A program made the translations under genes and the position numbers. Source: JANQEU01 sp965601455 (GTDB taxonomy: Bacteria; Bacteroidota; Bacteroidia; Cytophagales; Cyclobacteriaceae). Taken from it: DNA of 64,000 bases. This document shows, piece by piece, positions 53,514 through 62,835 of the stretch. Each line of letters begins with the position of its first letter. The stretch's first letter is position 1. The notes under the pieces were generated by a model. That model searched no databases. It was not told where the DNA came from and was given only the letters and a program-made list of their open reading frames with translations. The stretch is taken from assembly GCA_965601455.1 (NCBI GenBank), contig OZ271831.1, positions 744,001-808,000 of the forward strand, given 5' to 3'.

Positions 53514-55408
53514 AAGTCTTCTGGCTTTTACTGGCATTTTTTTGTTTCACATCCGCCACTCTGGCACAAGAGGACTACCGCCCGAGAAAGGGATCCGTAA
53601 AATTCTATGAGAAGGGCTTACAGGCCATTCGCGATCGAGACTTCCAGGCGGGGCTGTTTTATTACAAAAAGGCGATCATTAAAGATCCTCTCTATACAGC
53701 TCCTTATCTCAGAATTGCATCGGCTTATAATCTCCTTCGTGATTTGGATTCAGCTTACCGGTACTATGATTTATACTTTCAGCTATCGGACCCAGAAAAG
53801 CTCACAAACCGTGAACTCTTCTTTCTGGCGGAACTATACTTCGAGCATGGCCAATATGAAACAGCTGGTCGATTAGCTCGGTTAGGAAAAGCCAAAGATG
53901 ATACTTGGGGCAAGGATGTTGGTAAGGTTAAGCTTGTTAGAAACATTGATTTCTCCCTTCAAAGTCAGCACGAAGAAAACCCTCATTTAGTTGAATTACT
54001 TCCCAACCAGGTAAATAGATACTATTCCCAGTATTTTCCGGCTTTGACAATAAATGGAGAATCGCTCATTTTCACTGCCCGCAAGGGTCCTGGTCAAAGA
54101 GATGATGAGGACCTGGTAATTGCTCACCTCAAAAATGGTCAATGGGAACCGGCTGCATCAATATCCTCTTCTATAAATTCCAGGTTCAATGAAGGGGCGT
54201 GCAGCATATCTGCCGATGGCAGATCTTTGATACTAACTAGTTGCGAAGAAGGAAGATCCTACGGAAGTTGTGACCTTTTTATAGCCACTAAACAAGGAGA
54301 CAAGTGGTCTTCCCCAAGAAACCTGGGGTCACGTGTAAACTCTGCCTATTGGGAATCTCAACCCAGTTTATCTGCTGATGGCAGGACACTTTATTTCTCT
54401 TCTAACCGTTCGGGAGGAAGAGGTCAGCGTGATATCTGGGTGACCAACAAGGAAGGAAATATTTGGACCGAAGCCAGAAATCTAGGATCAATAATAAATA
54501 CAGAACTGGACGAAACCACTCCGTACATTCATAGTAACGACCAGACACTTTTCTTTTCCTCCGAAGGGCATATCGGGTTTGGAGGATTCGACCTTTACCT
54601 CAGTGAGAAACTGGATAGTAATTGGACAACACCGGTCAACCTGGGCTATGGGGTGAACGATTACAAAGACCAACTTTCATTGATTGTTAATGCTGATGGT
54701 AGTTACGGGATATTTGCAGATGAAGTGATGAATGAGCAGGGACAATTGACCAGCAAGTTGGCAAGAATCACTTTTGCCACTGATACTCTTATTTCCAGGA
54801 AAGCTAGTTACGTCACTGGCAAAATCACAGATGCGGTCACCGGTAAACCACTAGCTGCTGAAATTGCACTGGACGACCTATTTACCAGTGAATTGCAATA
54901 TCAAACTGTTTCAGATCCTATAAATGGGGATTACTTCTTTGTTCTGACCCAAGGAAATGTGTACGGGGCTTTTGTAACTGCAAGGGGTTATTTGTTCGAG
55001 GATTTTAAGTTTGAGGTTGGAGAGAATTCGATCCTTAATCCCGACACAATAAATATTGAACTTCAACCTATTCAGGAAAACGTCGGAGTGATATTGGAGA
55101 ATGTCTATTTCGAGTTCGACAGTTATAAGCTGAGTAAAGAATCGGAGGCGGAACTTAAAGTGGTTAGCGAGTTTTTGAAAAAACATAACGTAACCGTAGA
55201 GATCTCGGGACATACGGATGATGTGGGTACTGATGAGTACAATGAAAACTTATCATTACGCCGAGCGGAGGCAGTATACAGATACTTGCTTGAGTCCGGT
55301 ATTCCCAATAATCGAATGAAGTTTCGTGGTTATGGCTCCAAACAGCCAAAATTTGATGATATCGCCAAAAACAGGCGGATTGAGTTCAAAATTCTTACAG
55401 TGAATTGA
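53510..55408 (+). CDS. OmpA-family protein with TPR and PD40 propeller domains
   Basis: A 632-residue exported protein when started from TTG at 53510, which overlaps the queE stop and gives a clean 20-residue signal ending TLAQ. The ATG at 53468 adds 14 residues before the signal and is less likely. Order: TPR-like helices (about 25-140), PD40/TolB-type blades (about 160-410; ISADGRSLILTS, SLSADGRTLYFSSN, HSNDQTLFFSSE), a carboxypeptidase-regulatory-like beta-sandwich (about 425-505) and a C-terminal OmpA peptidoglycan-binding domain (about 525-632; FEFDSYKL, SGHTDDVG, NRRIEF). It tethers the outer membrane to the wall. This architecture is common near Bacteroidota secretion and gliding genes. 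Confidence 0.9.
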   Translation: MKVFWLLLAFFCFTSATLAQEDYRPRKGSVKFYEKGLQAIRDRDFQAGLFYYKKAIIKDPLYTAPYLRIASAYNLLRDLDSAYRYYDLYFQLSDPEKLTNRELFFLAELYFEHGQYETAGRLARLGKAKDDTWGKDVGKVKLVRNIDFSLQSQHEENPHLVELLPNQVNRYYSQYFPALTINGESLIFTARKGPGQRDDEDLVIAHLKNGQWEPAASISSSINSRFNEGACSISADGRSLILTSCEEGRSYGSCDLFIATKQGDKWSSPRNLGSRVNSAYWESQPSLSADGRTLYFSSNRSGGRGQRDIWVTNKEGNIWTEARNLGSIINTELDETTPYIHSNDQTLFFSSEGHIGFGGFDLYLSEKLDSNWTTPVNLGYGVNDYKDQLSLIVNADGSYGIFADEVMNEQGQLTSKLARITFATDTLISRKASYVTGKITDAVTGKPLAAEIALDDLFTSELQYQTVSDPINGDYFFVLTQGNVYGAFVTARGYLFEDFKFEVGENSILNPDTINIELQPIQENVGVILENVYFEFDSYKLSKESEAELKVVSEFLKKHNVTVEISGHTDDVGTDEYNENLSLRRAEAVYRYLLESGIPNNRMKFRGYGSKQPKFDDIAKNRRIEFKILTVN

Positions 55409-55482
55409 TTTTTTTTTGCGAAAATTTCAGCCAAATTAATTCTACTGAAATCTATTAAAGAGTAAAGTTTTATTTGGTTCTA

Positions 55483-55583
55483 CTCTTAGATTTTCCGTGT
55501 TACTCGCAAATTATTGGGGTATTAACAGAATATTGGAATAGTTCAATTTTTGAAGCTGATTTACCTCAATGCTCTTAGATTTT
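55483..55583 (+). repeat. Direct repeat in the SusC upstream region
   Basis: CTCTTAGATTTT occurs at 55483-55494 and again at 55572-55583, 89 bases apart, in the AT-rich 245-base gap before the SusC gene. No gene is seen in this gap. It could be a paired regulator site. A TAGCGTTTG at 55608-55616 is one base too long for the -7 consensus. Confidence 0.35.
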
Positions 55584-55653
55584 TAATGTTAAAGAAATAT
55601 TCTATTTTAGCGTTTGGATAATTTATAAATGTTCACTTAAAACCAATTTTTTT

Positions 55654-58600
55654 ATGAAGAGGATTCTACTATTAAGTATCTCTTTTCTTTTCGTATTAGG
55701 CACAGCCTTTGCGCAAAGAACAGTTTCTGGTAGAGTGACATCTGACTCTGATGGTGGAGGTATCCCCGGTGTTAACGTTATCGTTAAAGGCACCACTACG
55801 GGTACAACCACTGATCTGGACGGTAACTATCGTCTCAGTGTTCCGGAAGAAGGTGGGACTCTGACGTTCTCCTTTATTGGTCTAGCCACTCAAGAAGTTG
55901 AGATTGGCTCACGATCAGTAGTGGATGTAAGCATGTCTGAGGATGTTGAGCAATTGAGCGAAGTTGTCGTTACGGCTCTCGGTGTTGAGAGAAGTAAAAA
56001 AGCTGTCGGTTTTGCCGTACAGGAAGTTGATGACGAAGCTTTGGTCAACTCAGGTGCTGCTAGTGCAGTTGATGCACTACAAGGTAAGGTTTCTGGTGTT
56101 CAGATTCAGCGTTCTTCTGGATCTGTTGGAGCTGGATCCCGAATCTTGATTCGTGGTGTGACTTCCATGCGAGGTGACAACCAACCACTGATTGTTATCG
56201 ATGGAGTTCGTACTAACAACGAAACTTTAGGATCAGAAGCAGCCACAGCTGGTACAGCACAATCAAATAGATTGATGGACCTTAACGTAGAGGATATTGA
56301 AAGCATCTCCGTACTTAAAGGAGCTGCAGCGACATCTATTTACGGTACTGCAGGTTCTACTGGTGTAATTCTGATTACAACTAAAAAAGGAACAAAAGGA
56401 AGTGGTCTTCAGGTTAACTTAAGCCATCAGGTTTCAGTTGACTGGCAGTCAGGTTTATTCCCGACTCAGGATGAATTCGCACAAGGATTCACAACTGACG
56501 TGGATGATGTAACAGGTTACAGATCTCCTGCAACTGGTTCTTCAACGTCTTGGGGACCTCGAATAGGACTACTTGAGTACGCTACTGATCCAAATGGTCC
56601 AAACGCACCAACTAGCAGCAATGCATTTGATGCCGATGGTAACTATAAGTGGGATCGAAACGGATATCTTGTGCCTCAAGGCCAAGGTAACGGTCAAGCG
56701 GCTAACAACTACAATAAGAAAAATCAGGAAGATTTCTTCCAAAATGGAGTTGGTAATACAACCGGTCTATCTGTAGCTGGTGGAGGCGATTTCGCTTCAT
56801 TCCGATTCTCATTCTCCAATTTGGATGCAAACGGAATCATACCTAATGAGGAGTATAAAAGAAAGACGTACCAGTTGTCTACTTCATTGGATGCAACTGA
56901 CAAGTTGAAATTCCAGTCTACTTTGAACTACTCTCGTTCTGATTTCCAAAGGGTACAGCAGGGATCTAATACATCAGGTTTATTACTTGGTCTATACAGA
57001 ACTTCTCCAACATTTGATAATGCAAATGGCTTAAGCGCGGAGAAAGCAGTTGATGATCCTTCAGCTTACATTTTCCCTACTGGACAGCAGAGAACATACC
57101 GAGGTGGTGGAGGTTATGACAACCCTTACTGGACTGTTAATAACGCATTGAGAGATGAAATCGTAAACAGGGTATTTGGTAACCTACAAGTTAACTACAA
57201 CTTGAATCCTTGGTTAAACTTCGGTATGAATATCGGTACTGACTTCACAAGTGACGTCCGTGTGCAGGATTTTGAATTAGCTTCAAGAACAGCGCCATCT
57301 GGACGAATCATCCAAGATGAATTCACTACTCAGCAGACTGACTTCTACTTGAATGCTACAGGTTCTGGTAACCTTACTCAGGATATCGCATTGAACTACT
57401 TAGTAGGTGTGAACATCTTTGATTTCCAGAGAAGTAACACATTCACAAGAGGTGATAACTTGGTATTCCAGGGATTTGTTGATATCTCGAATGCAGCTAC
57501 AATTAGTGCGACTGAAGATGATTTCAACTATCGTCAGCTTGGATTCTTCGGACAAGTTGAAGCTAGCTTCAAGGAGCAAATATATTTGACTGTAACTGGT
57601 CGTCAGGATTACGATTCACGTTTAGGAGTTCCAGGAGACATCAATGTTGGAGATATGGGATTCTTCTACCCTTCAATATCTGCTTCTTGGATCTTCTCTG
57701 AATTGATCCCTAACAACGTTCTATCATTTGGTAAGTTCAGAGCTTCTTGGGCTAGAGTAGGTGCACCGCCACCATTCGGTTACCTGACAGCTACTTACTA
57801 TGAGACTAACAACGTTGGAGACGGATGGGGTGATGCTAACCCATGGCCAATCAACGGTCTTACTTCTTTCGAATTGGACAACCAGTTGGGTAACAACCAG
57901 CTGACTCCTGAATTCTCATCTACCATCGAATTTGGTGTTGACTTGAGATTCTTCGAAGGATTAGTTGGATTAGATGTTGCTTACTTCGAAACAGCAACTA
58001 CAGATGCAATCCTGAATGCTAACATCGCGGAATCAACTGGATATTCTAGTGTTTGGTTGAATGCTGGTGAAATGGATTCTAAGGGATGGGAAGTAACAAT
58101 TAATGCTAGTCCTGTAAGAACTGCAAACTTCACTTGGGATGCCCAGATCAACTGGACAACCAACGAAAGTATTGTTAAGGAGCTGGCTCCAGGATTGGAC
58201 AACCTGTTCTTAGCTGGATTTACTTCTGCGGGTACTTACCTGATCGCAGGTCAGCAGTACGGACAGATCCGAGGTGGTGCGTACCTAAGAGAAGGTGCGG
58301 GTGGACCTAACGATGATGGTCTTACACTTCCTCCGGGAGAAATTGTTATCGCCGATGATGGATACGAAGCTGTTGACCCTCAGGCAAGAGCAATTGGTAA
58401 TCCTCAGCCGGATTGGATCCTTGGTTTCAGAAACTCACTTACTTACAAAGGCCTTACTTTCTCAGCTCTATTAGACTGGAGAGAAGGTGGAGATATCTGG
58501 AACGGTACTGCATGGGCACTATCTTTCTTCGGAAGATCAGAGCTAACAGCTAAAACTCGTGTAGAAGAGCCTTTCGCAATCGACGGAGTTCGTCCTGATG

Positions 58601-58938
58601 GATCACCAAATGAGATCCTTATCGTAAGAGATGGAAACTACTGGACATCTAGAGTAGGTGGATTTGGAGCAGTTGGAGAGCAATTTGTTCAGGATGGAGG
58701 TTGGATTCGACTAAGAGAAGTATCTCTTGGATATGCTCTTCCTCGAAGCATCCTTGGAGACGGGTTTGTTAAGGGAATCAACCTAAGTGTAATCGGTCGT
58801 AACCTATGGTGGACTAGTGATTACGAAGGTATTGATCCTGAAACAAGTTTGACAGGTACTGGTAACGGTCAGGGATTTGATTACTTCAACATGCCTGCTA
58901 CTCGATCAGTAATTGGTAAGGTATCTTTCAGCTTCTAA
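55654..58938 (+). CDS. SusC/RagA-family TonB-dependent outer-membrane transporter
   Basis: A 1094-residue outer-membrane receptor. The signal peptide ends at AFAQ (21), then a carboxypeptidase-D-like domain (22-100, VSGRVTSDSDGGGIPGVNV, GTTTDLDGNY), the TonB box-like VVVTALG at 105-111, the plug domain (to about 250, LIRGVTSMRGDNQPLIVIDG) and a large beta-barrel to the aromatic C-terminus KVSFSF. It moves ligands bound by the SusD lipoprotein, powered by TonB. Codons are much more uniform than in neighbours (GGT/GGA, AAC, CTT rich), suggesting high expression. No glycoside hydrolase, sulfatase, sensor or anti-sigma gene lies beside it, so its substrate is unknown. Confidence 0.95.
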   Translation: MKRILLLSISFLFVLGTAFAQRTVSGRVTSDSDGGGIPGVNVIVKGTTTGTTTDLDGNYRLSVPEEGGTLTFSFIGLATQEVEIGSRSVVDVSMSEDVEQLSEVVVTALGVERSKKAVGFAVQEVDDEALVNSGAASAVDALQGKVSGVQIQRSSGSVGAGSRILIRGVTSMRGDNQPLIVIDGVRTNNETLGSEAATAGTAQSNRLMDLNVEDIESISVLKGAAATSIYGTAGSTGVILITTKKGTKGSGLQVNLSHQVSVDWQSGLFPTQDEFAQGFTTDVDDVTGYRSPATGSSTSWGPRIGLLEYATDPNGPNAPTSSNAFDADGNYKWDRNGYLVPQGQGNGQAANNYNKKNQEDFFQNGVGNTTGLSVAGGGDFASFRFSFSNLDANGIIPNEEYKRKTYQLSTSLDATDKLKFQSTLNYSRSDFQRVQQGSNTSGLLLGLYRTSPTFDNANGLSAEKAVDDPSAYIFPTGQQRTYRGGGGYDNPYWTVNNALRDEIVNRVFGNLQVNYNLNPWLNFGMNIGTDFTSDVRVQDFELASRTAPSGRIIQDEFTTQQTDFYLNATGSGNLTQDIALNYLVGVNIFDFQRSNTFTRGDNLVFQGFVDISNAATISATEDDFNYRQLGFFGQVEASFKEQIYLTVTGRQDYDSRLGVPGDINVGDMGFFYPSISASWIFSELIPNNVLSFGKFRASWARVGAPPPFGYLTATYYETNNVGDGWGDANPWPINGLTSFELDNQLGNNQLTPEFSSTIEFGVDLRFFEGLVGLDVAYFETATTDAILNANIAESTGYSSVWLNAGEMDSKGWEVTINASPVRTANFTWDAQINWTTNESIVKELAPGLDNLFLAGFTSAGTYLIAGQQYGQIRGGAYLREGAGGPNDDGLTLPPGEIVIADDGYEAVDPQARAIGNPQPDWILGFRNSLTYKGLTFSALLDWREGGDIWNGTAWALSFFGRSELTAKTRVEEPFAIDGVRPDGSPNEILIVRDGNYWTSRVGGFGAVGEQFVQDGGWIRLREVSLGYALPRSILGDGFVKGINLSVIGRNLWWTSDYEGIDPETSLTGTGNGQGFDYFNMPATRSVIGKVSFSF

Positions 58939-58950
58939 ATTTTGACAAAA

Positions 58951-60273
58951 ATGAAATTGAATTATAAAGTACTATCATTAGTCGCCTTACTAGGCTTTGC
59001 ATCATTTAGCTGTGAAGACTATTTAGGCGGTGATATTAACGAAGATCCGAACAAACCAAGTTTCGTGCCTCTTCAAGGTACGTTGGCAAATGTTCAGATT
59101 GTGGTAGCTGATGTTTATGGCGGCTACTTTAGCAGATTGAGTGCAGTATTCACTCAGCAGACTCAAGGGGTTGCTCGTCAGTGGGTTGCCATTGATCAGT
59201 ATGACATCACTTTCGATGAATTTGATACCCCATGGAGCGAAATCTATGAAAATGCTCTTGTTGAATTGCAGTTCATGAAGGCTGATGCTGAAGAGCAAGG
59301 TTTCAATCACTATCTAGGCGTTCTTTTGGTGACTGAAGCATTCACTTTGCTTACTGCTACAGACGCATGGGGTGACATTCCTTACTCTGAAGCATTTCAG
59401 GGACTGGATATACTTAGCCCTACTTACGATGCTCAAGCGTCCATTTATACAGTAGTTTACGGAAACCTTGACAGGGCTTTGACCTTGTTCGCAGGTTCTG
59501 CTGGAGCACTTACTCCAGGGAACGAGGATGTATACTACGGAGGTGACATTTCACTTTGGACAAAAGCGGCATACGGTATCAGAGCAAGAGCGAAGTTGCA
59601 CGAAGGTGATTACGCTGGTGCTTTAGCAGATGCTGGATTGTCTTTGGAAAGTCCTGCAGAAAACATGCAGTATCAGTATAGTTCTGCTAACGCGGCGCCT
59701 TGGTTCCGATTCAACAGGGATAGAACTGGTGACCTTCAGTTCCACCCAACTATGAGAGGAATCATGACAGGGCTGAATGATACACTTCGTTTGAACCAAT
59801 TCGACACAAACTACGAGCAGCATGCAGCTCAGCCTTACTTGGTAGATGCTTATGCTGTTGAACTTCTTTCTTTCAGAGAATTGAAGTTTATGGAAGCTGA
59901 GTGTCTGGTAAGAACTGGTGGAGCGGCAGCAGATATCGAAGCAGCTTATCTAGCAGGTATTTCGGCATCTTTCGAAGAAGCTGGTTTAACTGCAGCTGAC
60001 GCTGCGGCTTATTCTGGACAGGCGGATGTTAATCCAGGAGCTGCTGATATCGACCTTGAGGATGTAATGATTCAGAAATACATTGGTCTGTTCGTTCAAC
60101 CTGAATCTTGGACTGACTGGAGAAGAACGGATATTCCTTCGTTAACTCCAACAGCTGGTTCGCAGATTCCAAGAAGATGGACTTATCCATTGTCTGAGTT
60201 CAATGCGAATGAGAACGCACCAAATGAAACAGATATTACTATGTTCGCACCTCGAGTAGGTTGGGACAACTAA
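58951..60273 (+). CDS. SusD/RagB-family outer-membrane lipoprotein
   Basis: A 440-residue surface lipoprotein, the lid of the SusC transporter. Start is ATG at 58951; TTG at 58942 adds three residues. The lipobox ASFSC gives Cys21. The SusD-like features are the helical TPR-type repeats and the motif AWGDIPYSEAFQG near residue 140. The C-terminus has WTDWRRTDIPSLTP and ADTDI-like ETDITMFAP. It follows SusC by 12 bases, so both are one transcript, ended by the terminator at 60295. Its ligand class (glycan, peptide) cannot be told. Confidence 0.92.
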   Translation: MKLNYKVLSLVALLGFASFSCEDYLGGDINEDPNKPSFVPLQGTLANVQIVVADVYGGYFSRLSAVFTQQTQGVARQWVAIDQYDITFDEFDTPWSEIYENALVELQFMKADAEEQGFNHYLGVLLVTEAFTLLTATDAWGDIPYSEAFQGLDILSPTYDAQASIYTVVYGNLDRALTLFAGSAGALTPGNEDVYYGGDISLWTKAAYGIRARAKLHEGDYAGALADAGLSLESPAENMQYQYSSANAAPWFRFNRDRTGDLQFHPTMRGIMTGLNDTLRLNQFDTNYEQHAAQPYLVDAYAVELLSFRELKFMEAECLVRTGGAAADIEAAYLAGISASFEEAGLTAADAAAYSGQADVNPGAADIDLEDVMIQKYIGLFVQPESWTDWRRTDIPSLTPTAGSQIPRRWTYPLSEFNANENAPNETDITMFAPRVGWDN

Positions 60274-60294
60274 TTAGTAATTGATATATAATAG

Positions 60295-60324
60295 AAAAGG
60301 CCTTCCGTTGGAAGGCCTTTTTTT
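60295..60324 (+). terminator. Strong intrinsic terminator after the SusC/SusD operon
   Basis: Perfect 12-base-pair stem, AAAAGGCCTTCC (60295-60306) with GGAAGGCCTTTT (60310-60321), three-base loop, followed by seven T (60318-60324). It works on both strands, so it also protects hldD, which converges from the right. Confidence 0.9.
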
Positions 60325-60344
60325 GTGGGAGATTTTATTCCTTC

Positions 60345-61307
60345 TTATAAATAACTACCATTCTTAAGATACTGGACATAGTCATTAATTCCTTCAGAAA
60401 GGTCTGTGAATGAGTCGGAATATCCTATGGTCTTAAGCTTATCCATATCCGCTTCTGTAAAGTATTGGTAATTGCCTCTAATGTCGATCGGGGTATCAAT
60501 AAACTCAATATTGGATTCGATAGAAAGGGAATCAAAAAGCCCATTTACTAAATCAAGAAAAGTTCTTCCAGTTCCAGTTCCGAGGTTGTAAATACCACTA
60601 TCTTTTCGGTGATGAATTAACCAGTAGATTACCTTAATGACATCCTTTACATAGATAAAATCCCGAATTTGCTTTCCATCTTCAAAATTGGGATGGTGGG
60701 AACGAAACAGTTTAACCTTTCCGGTAGCTTTAATTTGGTTAAAGGCGTGATAGGCGACAGAGGCCATTCGGCTTTTGTGATATTCATTAGGTCCGAATAC
60801 ATTAAAGAATTTTAATCCTGCCCAAAAGAAAGGGGATTGATCCTGTTTAAGGATCCATTTATCGAATTCATTCTTAGATATACCGTATTCGTTTAAGGGT
60901 TGCAACGATTTAATTATATCTTGATTATCCGAATAGCCTAAAGTACCGTCACCATATGTAGCAGCACTACTGGCATAGATAAAGGGAAGTGCATATTCAA
61001 TACAGGAATTCCATATTTTCTTAGAGTATTCCAAATTCAACGTTTTGAAAACAGATGCATCGTTTAAAGTAGTATCTGTTCTTGCACCCAGGTGAATAAT
61101 GAATTCAACAGTATGTTGATGTTCGTCCAACCATTCGAAGAATACGTCTCTATCTACCCTTTCCCTAATATTTTTACCCTCGAGGTTTTGTAGTTTTTCA
61201 GGGTTATCGAATTTGTCAACGGCAATAATTTCATTAAATGATTCTTCATTTAGCTTGGCAATCATACAGCTACCAATAAATCCCGCCGCACCGGTTACAA
61301 CTATCAT
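60345..61307 (-). CDS. hldD: ADP-L-glycero-D-manno-heptose 6-epimerase
   Basis: A 320-residue extended-SDR epimerase making the ADP-heptose used for LPS core. Seen are the dinucleotide motif VTGAAGFIGSCM, the catalytic Tyr/Lys in YGISK, FNVFGPNEYHKSRMASV (typical HldD) and the RDFIYVKDV motif. Length is that of the family. It converges on the SusD gene behind the terminator and is divergent from queD with a 38-base gap. Confidence 0.92.
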   Translation of the reverse strand: MIVVTGAAGFIGSCMIAKLNEESFNEIIAVDKFDNPEKLQNLEGKNIRERVDRDVFFEWLDEHQHTVEFIIHLGARTDTTLNDASVFKTLNLEYSKKIWNSCIEYALPFIYASSAATYGDGTLGYSDNQDIIKSLQPLNEYGISKNEFDKWILKQDQSPFFWAGLKFFNVFGPNEYHKSRMASVAYHAFNQIKATGKVKLFRSHHPNFEDGKQIRDFIYVKDVIKVIYWLIHHRKDSGIYNLGTGTGRTFLDLVNGLFDSLSIESNIEFIDTPIDIRGNYQYFTEADMDKLKTIGYSDSFTDLSEGINDYVQYLKNGSYL

Positions 61308-61333
61308 GTTGCAAGTTTAACAACTCCTCCATT

Positions 61334-61341
61334 TATCTTTG
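61334..61341 (+). promoter_or_regulatory. Bacteroidota -7 promoter element for queD
   Basis: TATCTTTG fits TAnnTTTG exactly, four bases before ATG 61346, so the transcript would begin at or very near the start codon (leaderless or almost so) if this element is used. Confidence 0.5.
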
Positions 61342-61345
61342 TCTT

Positions 61346-61768
61346 ATGGTTTTCGTAATTCGTAAGGAGCATTTTAATGCTGCGCACAAACTTTATAATC
61401 CAAATTGGTCCAAAGAGAAAAATCAAGAAGTTTTTGGACCTTGTGCTAATGAAAACTGGCACGGTCACAATTTTGAACTTATTGTAACGGTAAAAGGCAT
61501 TCCAGATCCTGATACTGGATTTGTCATCGATTTGAAGAAATTAAGTAGTTTAATCAAAGAGCATATAATAGAGAAAGTGGATCACAAAAACCTGGACCTG
61601 GATGTGGACTTTCTCTCGGGACAATTGACTTCATGTGAGAACGTAGTAATAGCTTTCTGGGATATCCTTTCACCACTAATCAGGGAAAATGCATTTAATG
61701 CAAGTTTGCATAGTCTTAAACTAATTGAAACTCCAAAGAATTCTGTGGAGTATTTTGGTCACCAATGA
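61346..61768 (+). CDS. queD: 6-carboxy-5,6,7,8-tetrahydropterin synthase
   Basis: A 140-residue T-fold enzyme of queuosine synthesis, making 6-carboxytetrahydropterin from dihydroneopterin triphosphate. Zinc His14 in FNAAHKL and His39/His41 in WHGH are present, and Cys33 in GPCANENWHGH is the catalytic cysteine. Its product is the substrate of QueE, encoded at 52884. It overlaps lpxB as ATGA, so the two are co-translated. Confidence 0.92.
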   Translation: MVFVIRKEHFNAAHKLYNPNWSKEKNQEVFGPCANENWHGHNFELIVTVKGIPDPDTGFVIDLKKLSSLIKEHIIEKVDHKNLDLDVDFLSGQLTSCENVVIAFWDILSPLIRENAFNASLHSLKLIETPKNSVEYFGHQ

Positions 61769-62835
61769 AATACTTTGTGATTGCTGGGGAACGATCAGGC
61801 GATCAACATGCGTCGAAATTGGTTGCTGCCATCCTAAAGAATGAACATAATGCCAAAATCATTGGATGGGGTGGTAAAAGCTTACAAGATATTGGGGTCA
61901 AAATTCTAAAGGATTACACAGAGTTTTCCGTGATGGGATTTTGGGAAGTATTTAAACAGCTCGGTAGATTAAATACTTTGCTCAATGACTGTAAGAGGGA
62001 TCTTCTATATCATAAACCGGATAAGCTGATACTGGTTGATTTTGGTGGATTCAACTTACGGATTGCGAAATTTGCCTATGAAAACAGTATTCCTGTATTC
62101 TATTATATTCCTCCGAAAACATGGGCCTGGAATGGATCAAGGAACAGGAAGTTAGCAAAGTACTGTCAGTCTGTTCTGTGTATACTCCCTTTTGAAGAAC
62201 CATATTTTCGAAAGTCTGGAGTCAATGCATTCTACGTTGGTAATCCTACTTTGGAAAAGTTAAGCAAATATCAACGTGAAAGTGAACAAACACATAGTAT
62301 TGGATTTTTTCCGGGTAGTAGGGTACAGGAAATTAGAAAAACGATGCCTGTGTTGAATGAAATAGCTAGAAATAGCAAATACAGTTTTCAGGTCGCGGCA
62401 ATTTCAGCATTGAATCCGGAGCTTTATGACTCTAATGGACTAACAAATGTTGAATTGGTTTTTGATCGCCCGGATGAAGTCCTCTTCAACTCTCAATGTG
62501 CGGTAATAACATCAGGTACAGCATCGTTAGAGGCTTCCGTGGTTGGAGTTCCACACGTTGTCATATACAAAACCAATGTTTTATCATATTGGCTAGCTAG
62601 CCTGATGATAAAGGTTAAGTACATTAGCCTGGTTAACCTTATTCTTAATCGTAGGGTGGTATCTGAACTGATACAACACGAAGCTAAATCAGTTAGGATT
62701 TTGGAAGTTCTTAGAAATCTGATTGAAGATGAAGTTCAGACGGAAAGCATGAAGGAGGAATTCCGAAAGCTTAGAAAGGAACTAGGTACAAAAAAGGCCT
62801 CTGAGGAGGCCGCACGAATAATTATTGAGAATTAA
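61765..62835 (+). CDS. lpxB: Lipid-A-disaccharide synthase
   Basis: A 356-residue glycosyltransferase (GT19) joining UDP-diacylglucosamine and lipid X, a step of lipid A synthesis. Seen are VIAGERSGDQHASKL at the N-terminus (Gly-Glu-xSGD), YYIPPKTWAWN (binding region), GNPTLEKL, FFPGSRVQEIRKTMPV and ITSGTASLEASVVGVPHVVIYK. It is shorter than proteobacterial LpxB (about 380) but complete. It overlaps clpX, in reverse, by four bases. Confidence 0.93.
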   Translation: MKYFVIAGERSGDQHASKLVAAILKNEHNAKIIGWGGKSLQDIGVKILKDYTEFSVMGFWEVFKQLGRLNTLLNDCKRDLLYHKPDKLILVDFGGFNLRIAKFAYENSIPVFYYIPPKTWAWNGSRNRKLAKYCQSVLCILPFEEPYFRKSGVNAFYVGNPTLEKLSKYQRESEQTHSIGFFPGSRVQEIRKTMPVLNEIARNSKYSFQVAAISALNPELYDSNGLTNVELVFDRPDEVLFNSQCAVITSGTASLEASVVGVPHVVIYKTNVLSYWLASLMIKVKYISLVNLILNRRVVSELIQHEAKSVRILEVLRNLIEDEVQTESMKEEFRKLRKELGTKKASEEAARIIIEN

